NCBI GenBank assembly: GCA_038745585.1
Contig: JBCDLH010000008.1
Coordinates: forward strand, 153,348-217,347
DNA from: HLUCCA09 sp038745585
GTDB lineage: Bacteria; Pseudomonadota; Alphaproteobacteria; Rhodobacterales; Rhodobacteraceae
Direction of reading: 5' to 3'
DNA: 64,000 nucleotides
Positions 1 to 8,807 of the stretch are shown here, one piece after another. The notes under the pieces were generated by a model. The model saw only the letters and a list, made by a program, of their open reading frames with translations. It was not told where the DNA came from and did not search any database. A program made the translations under genes and the position numbers. The stretch's first letter is position 1. Each line of letters begins with the position of its first letter.

Positions 1-322
1 TATCGTCGCCCACATCGAAGCTAAACCGGGCAGCAAGCTCTTCGATTGCGACGGAGAAGCCCTGGCTGTCCAGCTCGCCTGCGCCTTCTTCGAGCAGCGC
101 CGTCATCAGATGCGTGACGCCGCGCTGGCCGGGCGCGTCAAGCGAGGCGCCGCCCTTAAAGCGCAGCTCCAGCGCCGTGAACGGGATCGACTGGTCTTCG
201 ACGAGCCAAGCCTCGATCCCGCCGGGCGAGGTCACCGCGTCGATGTCGATCTCGGCGCGGAGCGGCGTGGCGACCGCGAAAACTAACGCTGCGGCAGGTG
301 CAAGACGGGCGAAAAAGCTCAT
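1..322 (-). CDS. M16 family peptidase, non-catalytic partner (partial, runs off the left edge)
   Basis: Only the first 107 codons are inside the window. The protein begins with a signal-peptide-like stretch (MSFFARLAPAAALVFAVATP) ending near LRAE, followed by the start of an M16 peptidase N-terminal domain (VTSPGGIEAWLVED, then FKGGASLDAPGQRGV). At the position where active M16 enzymes carry HxxEH this protein reads HLMTALLEEG, so the zinc-binding residues are missing. That is usual for the second member of bacterial M16 pairs, which supplies substrate-contacting residues instead. The ATG at 322 overlaps the stop of the upstream catalytic M16 gene by four bases, so the two are almost certainly translationally coupled and work as a periplasmic pair. 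Confidence 0.85.
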   Translation of the reverse strand, partial: MSFFARLAPAAALVFAVATPLRAEIDIDAVTSPGGIEAWLVEDQSIPFTALELRFKGGASLDAPGQRGVTHLMTALLEEGAGELDSQGFSVAIEELAARFSFDVGDD

Positions 323-1701
323 TGGGAGACCTCCTGTCCCGCGGTTTCGAGGGGGGCCGACCGCTGAAACGCCGTGACCGAGCGATTGATGTCGAAGATG
401 CGCTCTGCCGCTGCCATGATGTCCTCGGCCGTCACCGCTTGCAGGATCTCCGGCCAAGCCTGGACGTCTTCGACCGCGAGCCCCGAGGTCAGCGCGGCGC
501 CATAGCGGCGGGCGAGCCCTTGCAGGCTGTCGCGATCGTAGATTTCTTGCGCGCGGATCTGCGTCTTGAGCCGATCGAGCGCGGCCGCATCGACGCCTTC
601 CTCCATGAAGCGCTCAATCATCCGGTCAATATCGGCATTGGCCGCTTCAAGGCTCCGCCCCGGCGGGGGGACGACGACGAGGCCAAAGGTCGTATCGTCG
701 TAGGACAGACCGCCATAGAACGCGGCTGCATAGAGCGCGTTACCCTCTTCGATCTCGAGGACGCGTCGCATGAGAGGTGTCGGCCCGCTTCCGCCCAAGA
801 GCTCCGAAAGCATGCGCAGCGCGGCGGCCTCTTCTTGCGCCCCGGGGTCGCGCTCGGGCGCGAGATAGGTGCGGATGACATAGGGCTGCGCCACGCGGGG
901 ATCGGAGAAATCGACCATGCGGGCCGCGCGCTGGGGTGGCTCGGCGGGGCGCACGCGCTCTCCAATCGCAGGGTTCGCCGGGATCTGCCCGTAATGCCGC
1001 TCTGCCATCTCGCGCACCGCCTCGGGCGTGACGTCGCCGGCGACGATAAGGACGGCATTGTTCGGCGCGTAGTGGTCGGCGTAGAACGCGAGCGCGTCCT
1101 CGCGGGTCAAGCCCTCCATCTCGTGCTGCCAGCCGATCACGGGCGTGCCATAGGGATGAGCAAGGTACTGCGCGGCGATGTATTGCTCGCGAAAGAGCGC
1201 GCCGGGGTCGTTTTCGACGCGCTGGGCCCGTTCTTCGAGGATGACGTTGAGCTCGGTGCGTGCGGCCTCCTCTCCGATGACGAGATTGACCATCCGGTCG
1301 GCCTCGTACTGCATCATGAGATCGAGCCGGTCTGCCGCAACACGCTGAAAGTACCCAGTATAGTCCTGGGCGGCAAACGCGTTGTCCGACCCCCCGTTTG
1401 CCTCGACGACTTCGGAAAACTCGCCCTCTTCCGTCGTCTCGGTGCCCTTGAACATCAGATGTTCGAGGTAATGCGCGATGCCCGACTTGCCCGGCGGCTC
1501 ATCGGCGGCGCCGACTTTGTACCACACCATATGCACGGCCACGGGCGCGCGCGTGTCCTCGATGACGACGACCTCCATGCCATTGTCGAGAGTGAAGCCC
1601 GTCACGTCGGCCGCACGTGCGGGCAGCAGGGCGACGAACATAAGCGGCAGGGTTAGGGCGGCGCGCGCCACGGGGCGCAGCAGATCGGATCGGGTCGGCA
1701 A
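319..1701 (-). CDS. M16 family zinc peptidase, catalytic subunit, exported
   Basis: Insulinase/processing-peptidase family protein of about 460 residues. It has the inverted zinc motif HYLEH (residues about 77-81) and a downstream glutamate in ELNVILEER that is the expected third metal ligand. A signal peptide ending PARAADV places it in the periplasm. The open frame extends upstream to 1767, but I chose the TTG at 1701 because GAGAGG lies eight bases before it and the protein then begins directly with a normal signal peptide; the start is uncertain. It is the promoter-proximal member of an M16 pair and lies in a minus-strand run after purH, lspA and a DUF3035 lipoprotein gene. The family degrades peptides; the substrate here is unknown. 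Confidence 0.88.
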   Translation of the reverse strand: MPTRSDLLRPVARAALTLPLMFVALLPARAADVTGFTLDNGMEVVVIEDTRAPVAVHMVWYKVGAADEPPGKSGIAHYLEHLMFKGTETTEEGEFSEVVEANGGSDNAFAAQDYTGYFQRVAADRLDLMMQYEADRMVNLVIGEEAARTELNVILEERAQRVENDPGALFREQYIAAQYLAHPYGTPVIGWQHEMEGLTREDALAFYADHYAPNNAVLIVAGDVTPEAVREMAERHYGQIPANPAIGERVRPAEPPQRAARMVDFSDPRVAQPYVIRTYLAPERDPGAQEEAAALRMLSELLGGSGPTPLMRRVLEIEEGNALYAAAFYGGLSYDDTTFGLVVVPPPGRSLEAANADIDRMIERFMEEGVDAAALDRLKTQIRAQEIYDRDSLQGLARRYGAALTSGLAVEDVQAWPEILQAVTAEDIMAAAERIFDINRSVTAFQRSAPLETAGQEVSQ

Positions 1702-1797
1702 TTCGGGCACCTCTCTTTCAGCTTCGCTCAGAGGTGGGCCATCCGCCCGCGTCTTCAACCCGTGCAACGCCGTTGTGAGACATTGACCGGCGCGGCT

Positions 1798-2340
1798 TTA
1801 ATCCTCCGGCGGAGGAAGCGGCGCACCGGGCGTGCGTGCGCCGGCGCGGCGGTAGCGGATGACCTCGCCATTCTGATCGAGGCTCTCACGCCCATAAACG
1901 TTGAAATAGGTGGTCACGCCAAACGCGCGTTCGAGCGCGCGGCCCTGGTTGCGGCTGCGAAACTCGGCGTCTTGCGCGCTCAGCTCTTCGCGAATCGCAG
2001 GGTCCGTCCCGAAACGGCCCGCCGCCGCGACGAGCGTGCCGTCCGGTGTGCGACCATCGCTTGTCAACCGGGCGGGATTGCCGCCGAGGGCAGCGACCGC
2101 GTCGGCCTGGGGCGTCGGATCCGTCCGGCTCCCGGAGCCCGGCGGCGGGGGCGGCGGCAGGGCCGTCAGATCCTCAGGGATCTCGATCGGCTTGCCGGGC
2201 AGGATGGCAAACTCATCGGGCCCAGGAAGGCCACGGCTGAGGTTCATCAAAGGGCGCTCGCCGCACGCCGCCAGCAGCGCAGGAACCAGGAGCAAAACAG
2301 CGACAAATGCGCGTCGAAAGAAGAGGCGGAGGACAGCCAT
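1798..2340 (-). CDS. DUF3035 outer-membrane lipoprotein (BamF-like)
   Basis: A 180-residue lipoprotein. After a hydrophobic leader (MAVLRLFFRRAFVAVLLL) comes the lipobox LLAAC, then a short linker and a Pro-rich segment (TALPPPPPPGSGS). This matches the alphaproteobacterial DUF3035 family, members of which are annotated as the BamF accessory subunit of the outer-membrane beta-barrel assembly machine. The ATG at 2340 was chosen because the signal peptide and lipobox follow at once; the open frame continues upstream but would overlap lspA. It lies 31 bases after lspA, whose product (signal peptidase II) would cleave this very class of protein. The function beyond membership of the family is not visible in the sequence. 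Confidence 0.8.
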   Translation of the reverse strand: MAVLRLFFRRAFVAVLLLVPALLAACGERPLMNLSRGLPGPDEFAILPGKPIEIPEDLTALPPPPPPGSGSRTDPTPQADAVAALGGNPARLTSDGRTPDGTLVAAAGRFGTDPAIREELSAQDAEFRSRNQGRALERAFGVTTYFNVYGRESLDQNGEVIRYRRAGARTPGAPLPPPED

Positions 2341-2371
2341 GGGGCGGTGGTATCGCAAGCGGAGGGCGGCG

Positions 2372-2869
2372 TCACGACCCGTTTTGCGCACCGCTCCCGC
2401 TCGGCGGCGGCGTGTCACGCCCCGAAAAGAGCACGAGCCCGATAGCGCCCGCAAAGATGAAGATGTCCGCCACGTTGAAGATGTAGGGGTTACGGATCCC
2501 ACAGCAGGACATGTTGAGAAAGTCGAGCACGCCGGGGTGAAAGACACGGTCGAGCGCATTGCCCATCGCCCCGCCGACAAGCAGGCCCGCCGACACATGC
2601 TCAATCGGCCGGGTAAACCCGCGCGCCCAATAGATCACGAGCCCCGAGAGAACGAGGGCGAGCGCGATGAGACCGTAGCGCAGGGCATCAGAGCCGCCCG
2701 AAAAGAGGCCGAAATTCACACCCGTATTGATGCCCTTGATGAAGACGAGATACGGCGGCAGCACGTCAATCTGCCGGAGCGTGATCAGGTCGAGCCCGTA
2801 GACAATGCCGTATTTCGTCCCCTGGTCGAGGGCGAAAGCGATTAGGGCGGCGATCCAGAGCGCGCGCAT
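2372..2869 (-). CDS. lspA: Lipoprotein signal peptidase (signal peptidase II)
   Basis: This 165-residue integral membrane aspartyl protease removes signal peptides from diacylglyceryl-modified prolipoproteins at the inner membrane. Four hydrophobic segments are visible (about residues 3-20, 38-56, 64-82 and 130-149). The two catalytic aspartates are recognisable in GNALDR (D107) and FNVADIF (D135), with the family tract GINTGVNFG around residues 47-54. The length is normal for the family. It is separated from the purH stop by only three bases, so it is probably co-transcribed with purH, and it is followed by a predicted lipoprotein gene. Confidence 0.95.
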   Translation of the reverse strand: MRALWIAALIAFALDQGTKYGIVYGLDLITLRQIDVLPPYLVFIKGINTGVNFGLFSGGSDALRYGLIALALVLSGLVIYWARGFTRPIEHVSAGLLVGGAMGNALDRVFHPGVLDFLNMSCCGIRNPYIFNVADIFIFAGAIGLVLFSGRDTPPPSGSGAQNGS

Positions 2870-2872
2870 CCC

Positions 2873-4471
2873 CTAGTGCCGGAAATGGCGCATGCCGGTG
2901 AAGACCATTGCGAGCCCGCGCGCATCGGCGGCGGTGATCACATCCTTGTCACGGACGGAGCCACCCGGCTGGATGATCGCCGTGGCACCGGCCTCGGCCG
3001 CTGTGATAAGGCCGTCTGGGAACGGAAAGAACGCGTCCGAGGCGACGACGGAGCCTTTCACGGTCGCCTCCGAGAGGCCCAGCGCCTCGGCCATATCGGC
3101 GGATTTGCGCGCGGCGATGCGCGTGCTGTCGACGCGGCTCATCTGGCCCGCGCCAATGCCGACCGTCGCCCCGCCCTTGGCATAGACAATGGCGTTGGAT
3201 TTCACGTGTTTGGCGACCGTCCAGGCAAAGAGGAGATCGGCGGTCTCAGCCTCGCTCGGCGCACGGGCCGTCACGACCGAGAGATCGTCGGCGCGCACCT
3301 GTCCGACATCCCGGTCTTGAACAAGGAACCCGCCGGAGACCTGCCGGATGCTCAGCCCGGGCGCTGTCACATCGGGTAGGCCGCTGGTCAGCAGCAGTCG
3401 CAGGTTTTTCTTTCTGGCAAAGATCTCGCGCGCCTCGGCGCTGGCGCCCGGGGCGATGACGACCTCGGTAAAGATCTCGGTGATGGCGCGGGCCGTCGCG
3501 GCATCGAGCGGCTGGTTGAGCGCCACAATCCCGCCAAAAGCCGACACCCGGTCGCAATCATAGGCGCGGGAATAGGCCTCGGCGAGCGTCGCACCTTGGG
3601 CCACGCCACAAGGGTTGGCGTGCTTGACGATCACGCAACTGGGCGCCTCCGCGCCAAGCTCGGCCAAGAGCGCCCAGGCCGCGTCGGTATCGTTAATGTT
3701 GTTGTAGCTGAGCGCCTTGCCCTGCACCGTCTCGGCCGTCGCCACGCCCGGCGCATCGCTGCCGTCGCGATAGAAGTCCGCCTGCTGATGCGGGTTTTCG
3801 CCATACCGCAGATCCGTCGCGATCTTTCCGGCAAAGGCGATCCGGCGCGGCTGGAACGGCTCCATCATCGTGTCGTTGATCGCCGCGGCCATCCATGTGC
3901 TCACGACGGCGTCGTAGCTTGCGGTGCGCGCATAGGCGACCTGGGCCAGGCGGCGGCGCGTCGCGGCTCGCGTTCCGCCCGTCTCCGCCAATTCGGCGAG
4001 GATCGTGTCGTAATCCTCGGGGTCGGTCACGACGGCGACATCGGCATGGTTCTTGGCCGCCGCGCGGAGCATCGCCGGCCCGCCGATGTCGATGTTTTCG
4101 ATGCAGGTCTGCCAATCGCCGCCTTGGACCACGGTCTCCTCAAAGGGATAAAGGTTGACCACCAAGAGATCGATCGGCGCGATGCCGTGGCTCTCCATGG
4201 CCGCGACGTGATCTGGATCGTCGCGCAGCGCCAGCAGGCCGCCATGGACCGCCGGGTGCAGCGTCTTGACCCGTCCGTCCATCATCTCGGGGTAGCCGGT
4301 AAGCGAGGCAACATCGGTTACCGTCAGCCCAGCATCGCGGAGGAGCTGTGCCGTCCCGCCGGTGGACACAAGGGCGACGCCATGCCCGGCAAGTGCTTGG
4401 GCAAAGGGCACAAGCGCAGTCTTGTCGGATACCGAAAGAAGCGCGCGGCGGAGGGGCGTTGCCGCGCTCAT
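2873..4471 (-). CDS. purH: Bifunctional AICAR transformylase / IMP cyclohydrolase
   Basis: This enzyme catalyses the last two steps of de novo purine synthesis: formylation of AICAR with 10-formyl-THF and cyclisation to IMP. The 532 residues match the family length. The N-terminal IMP cyclohydrolase (MGS-like) domain shows RALLSVSDKT, then DGRVKTLHPAVHGG and IDLLVVNLYPFEETV. The C-terminal transformylase domain shows LRYGENPHQQADFY, the conserved VKHANPCGVA, and a C-terminal FTGMRHFRH. It lies between a heparinase-like gene (68 bases upstream) and lspA (3 bases downstream) on the same strand. Confidence 0.97.
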   Translation of the reverse strand: MSAATPLRRALLSVSDKTALVPFAQALAGHGVALVSTGGTAQLLRDAGLTVTDVASLTGYPEMMDGRVKTLHPAVHGGLLALRDDPDHVAAMESHGIAPIDLLVVNLYPFEETVVQGGDWQTCIENIDIGGPAMLRAAAKNHADVAVVTDPEDYDTILAELAETGGTRAATRRRLAQVAYARTASYDAVVSTWMAAAINDTMMEPFQPRRIAFAGKIATDLRYGENPHQQADFYRDGSDAPGVATAETVQGKALSYNNINDTDAAWALLAELGAEAPSCVIVKHANPCGVAQGATLAEAYSRAYDCDRVSAFGGIVALNQPLDAATARAITEIFTEVVIAPGASAEAREIFARKKNLRLLLTSGLPDVTAPGLSIRQVSGGFLVQDRDVGQVRADDLSVVTARAPSEAETADLLFAWTVAKHVKSNAIVYAKGGATVGIGAGQMSRVDSTRIAARKSADMAEALGLSEATVKGSVVASDAFFPFPDGLITAAEAGATAIIQPGGSVRDKDVITAADARGLAMVFTGMRHFRH

Positions 4472-4539
4472 GGGCAGGGGCCCGGAAAGCCAGGCGGCCG
4501 CCCTGGTGCGGAAAGGAGATGCATCGCCGAGGGCTCCCG

Positions 4540-6300
4540 TTAGGTGAACACCGCGTCCGCGTCCTCCTCCCCAATGGTGGCGGCCAGATCGCGGATTGCG
4601 CGTGGCGTATCCTCTGCCCGAGACAAGGTCCAGCCGATCTGTGCCGTGAAGTCGACAACGCGGGCAGCGATGACGATCTGCTGCGTGCCGCGCGGCTTGA
4701 GCCGCCCCACTTCTAGATAGATTGAGGGCTCGAGCGCAAGCTCGCCCGGCCCGTCATAGCGGAAGATCCAGACATCGCCCGAGTGCAAGCCGAGCGACAC
4801 GGCCCGCCCGCCCATATCCGCAGTCGCGTCGACATCCGGGTGCAGGTGAAACCGGAGGGTAAAGCCGAGACCCTGCATCTTGGTCTCGGTCAGCTTGCGG
4901 TCGAAGCGCGTCCTGTCGCGGTCTGTCAGAGCGCCCACCGTGTCGCGCCCGACGAGAACGCCGCCATCGCGCGACAGCGTAAGCTTGCGCACATGGGCAA
5001 GTCCGTGGCTGGCGCTGTAACCGTCATGCCCGAGCATAAGGTGGTGCCCGCCCGCATCCTGGTGGGCCTCGACGCGCACGTCCCGCGGTGCAGCTTCGAG
5101 GATCTCGCCAAACGGGGCGCTCTTGCCGCCATTGAGCGCCGAGAGCGCGATCCGGGAGGAGGCGTGTGCGTCGAGCGTGAGCGTCGCATGCGCCCGCGTC
5201 TCCCGCCCGACACGGCGCCACGCCTCACCAAAGGCGACGCCGGAGCCGCAATTGACGATGACCGGGCGACGCCCGCTGGTCAGCTCAAACGCGAGCGTAG
5301 AGGCATGCGCGTCAACGGAGGCCGCTCCCGTGGGCGGCGGTGCGGCATCGGCGATCACCGTCGTCCGCCCGGCGGACAGGCGGGCATAGCCCATCGACAG
5401 GCCCTCGCTCCGGGCCCGGCCGCGGATACCGGCCGCCGAAAGCGCCTGGTCGAGCCGGCCCTCGATGCCTTGGCTGCCGCCGTGGAACCGCGCGAGCCCG
5501 CCATCACTGTGCCTGAGCGCGCGCAAGGTGGGCGCGATCCGCTCCATCGCCGCGCGCTGGGCCGGTCGCGGAAAGCGGCCCGCGGCATCGAGCGCTTCAG
5601 CGACCCATGAGAGCAGCACGAAGACCTCCATCAGGTGCTCTGGATTGCGTGTTGCCAGGCCCCCTGCGGCGTCGATCTCAGTCTCGCATTCGCTTTCGAG
5701 TGCGGCGAGCGCAGCCGGAACGTGGCCCTCCATCCCCGTCACCGAAAGCCCAGCATAGATGAGCCCCGAGAGCGCATTAAAGCGGGCAAGGCCCGGCGGC
5801 GCGCGATGCCACCGGCGGGCAAGGACGTTGCATTGCCGGCCAAGCGTGTCGAAAAGCAGGCGCGAGTCCGCAGGCGCCTGGGCATGGAGGAGGAGAACCG
5901 CGTGGTTGACGAGCCGGATCAGGCGCCTGCCCGTCAGATCCGGCTCCCAGCTCGGGCGTTGCCCCGCCCCGAAGCGGGCGATCCATGCCCAGACCCAGCC
6001 TTGCGCGGTCTCGCGCGCCTCTGGCGTGCCGAGCGCGGCGAGATCGTCCAGCCAAAGAAAGCTATGCAATTCCCGCTCGAAGCGGGGGCTCGGGGTGTTC
6101 AGGTTCCAGATCCCGCTCCCGGGTGCTTCGACGAGATGCCCGGCAAAGAGATAGTTGCCGGCCACGAGTTGCCGGCCACGGGCCACCGAGCCAAAAGAAC
6201 GCGGCTCGGGCTGCGTGACAAATCCGGTCGCGGTCGGTCCCCGCATCGCGAGCCGCGTCTGCAAGTCGCCAAAGACAGGTCCTCGTGTTGCGGCGTTCAT
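4540..6300 (-). CDS. Heparinase II/III family protein
   Basis: A 586-residue protein with the heparinase II/III layout: an alpha-helical toroid-like N-terminal half (WNLNTPSPRFERELHSFLWL, WLDDLAALG, several Trp/Arg-rich helices) and a beta-sheet C-terminal half with GHDGYSASHGLAHVR and VGRDTV. No signal peptide is visible, so a cytoplasmic or non-classical location is likely. Members of this family in Rhodobacterales are commonly found in this rsmB/purH neighbourhood. The substrate is unknown; polysaccharide lyase activity is the family inference and has not been shown for this branch. The gene sits 115 bases after rsmB and 68 bases before purH. Confidence 0.82.
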   Translation of the reverse strand: MNAATRGPVFGDLQTRLAMRGPTATGFVTQPEPRSFGSVARGRQLVAGNYLFAGHLVEAPGSGIWNLNTPSPRFERELHSFLWLDDLAALGTPEARETAQGWVWAWIARFGAGQRPSWEPDLTGRRLIRLVNHAVLLLHAQAPADSRLLFDTLGRQCNVLARRWHRAPPGLARFNALSGLIYAGLSVTGMEGHVPAALAALESECETEIDAAGGLATRNPEHLMEVFVLLSWVAEALDAAGRFPRPAQRAAMERIAPTLRALRHSDGGLARFHGGSQGIEGRLDQALSAAGIRGRARSEGLSMGYARLSAGRTTVIADAAPPPTGAASVDAHASTLAFELTSGRRPVIVNCGSGVAFGEAWRRVGRETRAHATLTLDAHASSRIALSALNGGKSAPFGEILEAAPRDVRVEAHQDAGGHHLMLGHDGYSASHGLAHVRKLTLSRDGGVLVGRDTVGALTDRDRTRFDRKLTETKMQGLGFTLRFHLHPDVDATADMGGRAVSLGLHSGDVWIFRYDGPGELALEPSIYLEVGRLKPRGTQQIVIAARVVDFTAQIGWTLSRAEDTPRAIRDLAATIGEEDADAVFT

Positions 6301-6415
6301 CGCAGCGGTCGCTCCGTCCTTGGGCGCCGGGATCAGCGCGCTTGGCCTGTGGATAAGCTAAGCGGGTAAAGAGAGCTCTGTCACGATCTCGCGCGGGCAG
6401 ACATGCCAAAGCGTG

Positions 6416-7705
6416 TCAGCGCTGCATCTCACGAGTGAGCGCTGCAATGAAGAACCCGTCGATCCCGTTCCGCTCGTCCCAGCTTTCGGGCGTGATCCGC
6501 CAAGCAGCCGGCCCCACCTGCCAGTCCGGCGCGAGGCCGGGCGCTTGGGCGTCCGGGTCGTGCCGCAGGCCGGGGTGCCGGGCAAGGGCGCCGGCAAGCA
6601 GGGCCTCGCCCTCCTCCGGCAGGAGCGAGCACGTGCACAGGACGAGCCGACCGCCCGGCGCTAGGCAGGCAACGGCGCAGTCGACAAGGGAGGATTGCAG
6701 TGGCAGAAGCGTCTTAAGCGACGCCACATCCTTGGCGAAGGGCAGATCGGGATGGCGGCGGATCGTGCCGGTTGCCGTGCAGGGCGCATCGAGCAGGACC
6801 GCGTCGAAGATGGGCCCGGGCGCATAGCTCAGCGCATCCGCTGTCACAAGCTCTGCCGTAAGGCCCGTGCGCGCCAGATTGTCCTTAAGGCGCTGTAGAC
6901 GGTCGGCCGAAATGTCGAGCGCCGTGACGCGCGCGCCAGCGCCAGCAAGTTGGAGCGTCTTGCCGCCCGGCGCGGCGCAGAGATCGAGGACACGCGCGCC
7001 GGTTTTGGCGTCGAGAAGGCGTGCCGGGAGGGCTGCCGCCGCGTCCTGCACCCACCACGCCCCCTCGGCATAGCCCGGCAGCGCGGAAACCTGTCGCGCC
7101 GATGTCACCCGCACGCTCCCTGTCGGTAGGACGTCGCCGCCGAGCCGCGTGGCCCAGCACGCGGGATCCTCGCCCGGCCGCAGCGTCAGATCGAGCGGCG
7201 GTGGGGCTGCGAAGACACGCTCCATCCGGGCGACACGCGCATTGCCATAGGCGGCGCCGAGGCGGCCTCGGAGCCAGTTCGGCAAGCGTTTCGGTGGACG
7301 CTCCGCAAAGGCGGCGGGGTCTTCCTCGGCAACCCGGCGCAAGACGGCGTTGACCATCCCGGCCACGCGGCTCTGCTTGCCCCGAGCCCGCGCCACCGCG
7401 TCATGCACAACGCCATGCGGCGCCTCGCCTTCGACCAGCATCTCGACAGTGGCCAGCCGAAGAATGTCGCGAATGTCGGCGCGCGGGGCGCGCTGCAGCC
7501 AGGGCTTCAACGCGGCATCTGCGGGGCCGAGATGCCGCATCGTCGAACGGGCGAGGCGCCCGGCCCGTGCCCGCACCTCGGGCGCAGCCCCAGCAAAGCC
7601 GGGCGCGGCTTCGAGCTCGGCCAGGATCTTTCCGCTCGCCAACACGCCCCGGAGCAAATCCAAAGCCAGCGCGCGGGGATCGGTTTGGTTGGCGGGCTGA
7701 GACAC
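6416..7705 (-). CDS. rsmB: 16S rRNA (cytosine-967-C5)-methyltransferase
   Basis: A SAM-dependent RNA m5C methyltransferase of 429 residues. The N-terminal NusB-like domain is recognisable (RALALDLLRGVL, then GVVHDAVARARG and NAVLRRV), followed by the Rossmann methyltransferase domain with LDLCAAPGGKT (SAM site), DAPCTATGTIRRHPD (first cysteine) and LCTCSLLPEEGEALL (catalytic TCS cysteine). The first codon is GTG. It heads the minus-strand block that continues into the heparinase-like gene and purH. The domain pair NusB plus RsmB/F identifies RsmB rather than RsmF. Confidence 0.93.
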   Translation of the reverse strand: MSQPANQTDPRALALDLLRGVLASGKILAELEAAPGFAGAAPEVRARAGRLARSTMRHLGPADAALKPWLQRAPRADIRDILRLATVEMLVEGEAPHGVVHDAVARARGKQSRVAGMVNAVLRRVAEEDPAAFAERPPKRLPNWLRGRLGAAYGNARVARMERVFAAPPPLDLTLRPGEDPACWATRLGGDVLPTGSVRVTSARQVSALPGYAEGAWWVQDAAAALPARLLDAKTGARVLDLCAAPGGKTLQLAGAGARVTALDISADRLQRLKDNLARTGLTAELVTADALSYAPGPIFDAVLLDAPCTATGTIRRHPDLPFAKDVASLKTLLPLQSSLVDCAVACLAPGGRLVLCTCSLLPEEGEALLAGALARHPGLRHDPDAQAPGLAPDWQVGPAAWRITPESWDERNGIDGFFIAALTREMQR

Positions 7706-7797
7706 GGGCGCAGGACTCTCGCTAAGGCGGGGCGGATTGCAGAAGGACCGGCGCGGCGTATATCAGTTACACGGATCGAACAACCAAAGGGTGCCCG

Positions 7798-7989
7798 ATG
7801 GCCGAGAGTGAGGACCGGCGAAACGACCTGCCCGAGGCCGCCAAACGCGCCCTCGCCGAAGCCGCGGCGCGGCGCGAGGCGATCGACGCCAAGGTCCGCG
7901 CGATGCCCAAAGAGCTCGGTGGGCGCACAGGCCCAGAGCCCGCGCGCTACGGCGATTGGGAAAAGAAGGGCATCGCGAGCGATTTCTAA
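7798..7989 (+). CDS. Small DUF1674 / SDHAF4-like succinate dehydrogenase assembly factor
   Basis: A 63-residue protein with a charged alpha-helical N-terminus (EAAKRALAEAAARREAID) and the diagnostic C-terminal signature GPEPARYGDWEKKGIASDF, which is the DUF1674/SDHAF4 motif. The eukaryotic relative binds flavinylated SdhA and helps assembly of complex II; the bacterial members are presumed to do the same. It diverges from rsmB with 92 bases between the starts and is the only plus-strand gene in the first 10 kb. Confidence 0.85.
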   Translation: MAESEDRRNDLPEAAKRALAEAAARREAIDAKVRAMPKELGGRTGPEPARYGDWEKKGIASDF

Positions 7990-8045
7990 GCGCGCATCGT
8001 CGGGAGCTTGGCTCAAACGCTGCAACGGGGCCATGTCCGAGCGCC

Positions 8046-8807
8046 CTAGCCGAACGCACCCGAGCCCAAGATCAGAGAGACCGCGAGCCACGACGCGGCT
8101 TCCGAGCTGACTTGGACAGCCCCGAGCACGTCCCCTGTCTGCCCGCCAAGCCGACGCCACGCCAGGCGCGCGACCAGCCCGGCTGCGACGATCACAGCGA
8201 GGATCACCGGGATCGCCAAGACCCCGAGCGGGAGCACGCAGATCAAGCCGATGGCCACGCCAACCACAAGGCTCCGCCCGCCACTGCCCGAGGCCATCTG
8301 CCCGAGCCCGCTCGCCCGGGCCGCGGGCAGGGCAACTGCAACTGCGAGCATCGCCGTCCGGCTCGCTGCGGCAATCGCCAGAAAGGCGGCGAGGGTCGCG
8401 TCGCCACCGAGATCTGCCAGCGCAGCCGCCGTCAGCGCGAGCGTTAGACCGAGCGTCAAAACGCCGTAGCTTCCAATGCGGCTGTCGCGCATGATCTCGA
8501 GCCGCCGCTCCTTGTCCGCGCCGGCAAGCCCGTCTGCAAAGTCGGCAAGACCATCGTAGTGGAGGCCCCCGGTTACCAAAGCGAGCAGGCCAACCGCGCC
8601 GATCGCGGCCAGGGCGGGCGCGGCGCCCAGGCCCATTAGGGCCACATGCGCCCCACCGGCAAGAAGGCCCACGGGGATCCCCACGAGCGGAAAGGCCCAC
8701 GCCGCCTCGGCAAGGGGGATCGGGCGCGCGATCCGGCCCGCGGGCAGGCGCGTCAGCATCATCATCGCCAGCCGGATCTCCTCGGCGCGGCGGCGGAGCT
8801 GGCTCAT
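8046..8807 (-). CDS. cobS: Adenosylcobinamide-GDP ribazoletransferase (cobalamin synthase)
   Basis: Integral membrane enzyme joining adenosylcobinamide-GDP with alpha-ribazole (or its phosphate) in the last stage of cobalamin synthesis. The 253-residue protein starts MSQLRRRAEEIRLAMMMLTR and carries the family motif GGLHYDGLADFADGL and MRDSRIGSYG, with about six or seven hydrophobic segments. The ATG at 8807 overlaps the cobT stop by four bases. A longer in-frame extension to 9116 only runs antisense-like through cobT and is not used. Downstream it meets the end of the small plus-strand SDHAF4-like gene. Confidence 0.93.
   Translation of the reverse strand: MSQLRRRAEEIRLAMMMLTRLPAGRIARPIPLAEAAWAFPLVGIPVGLLAGGAHVALMGLGAAPALAAIGAVGLLALVTGGLHYDGLADFADGLAGADKERRLEIMRDSRIGSYGVLTLGLTLALTAAALADLGGDATLAAFLAIAAASRTAMLAVAVALPAARASGLGQMASGSGGRSLVVGVAIGLICVLPLGVLAIPVILAVIVAAGLVARLAWRRLGGQTGDVLGAVQVSSEAASWLAVSLILGSGAFG

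Noticed and set aside
298..1656. 452-codon open frame on the plus strand opposite the catalytic M16 gene
   Set aside because: It has no recognisable motif and mirrors a clear M16 peptidase with HYLEH on the other strand; long antisense frames are expected at this GC content.
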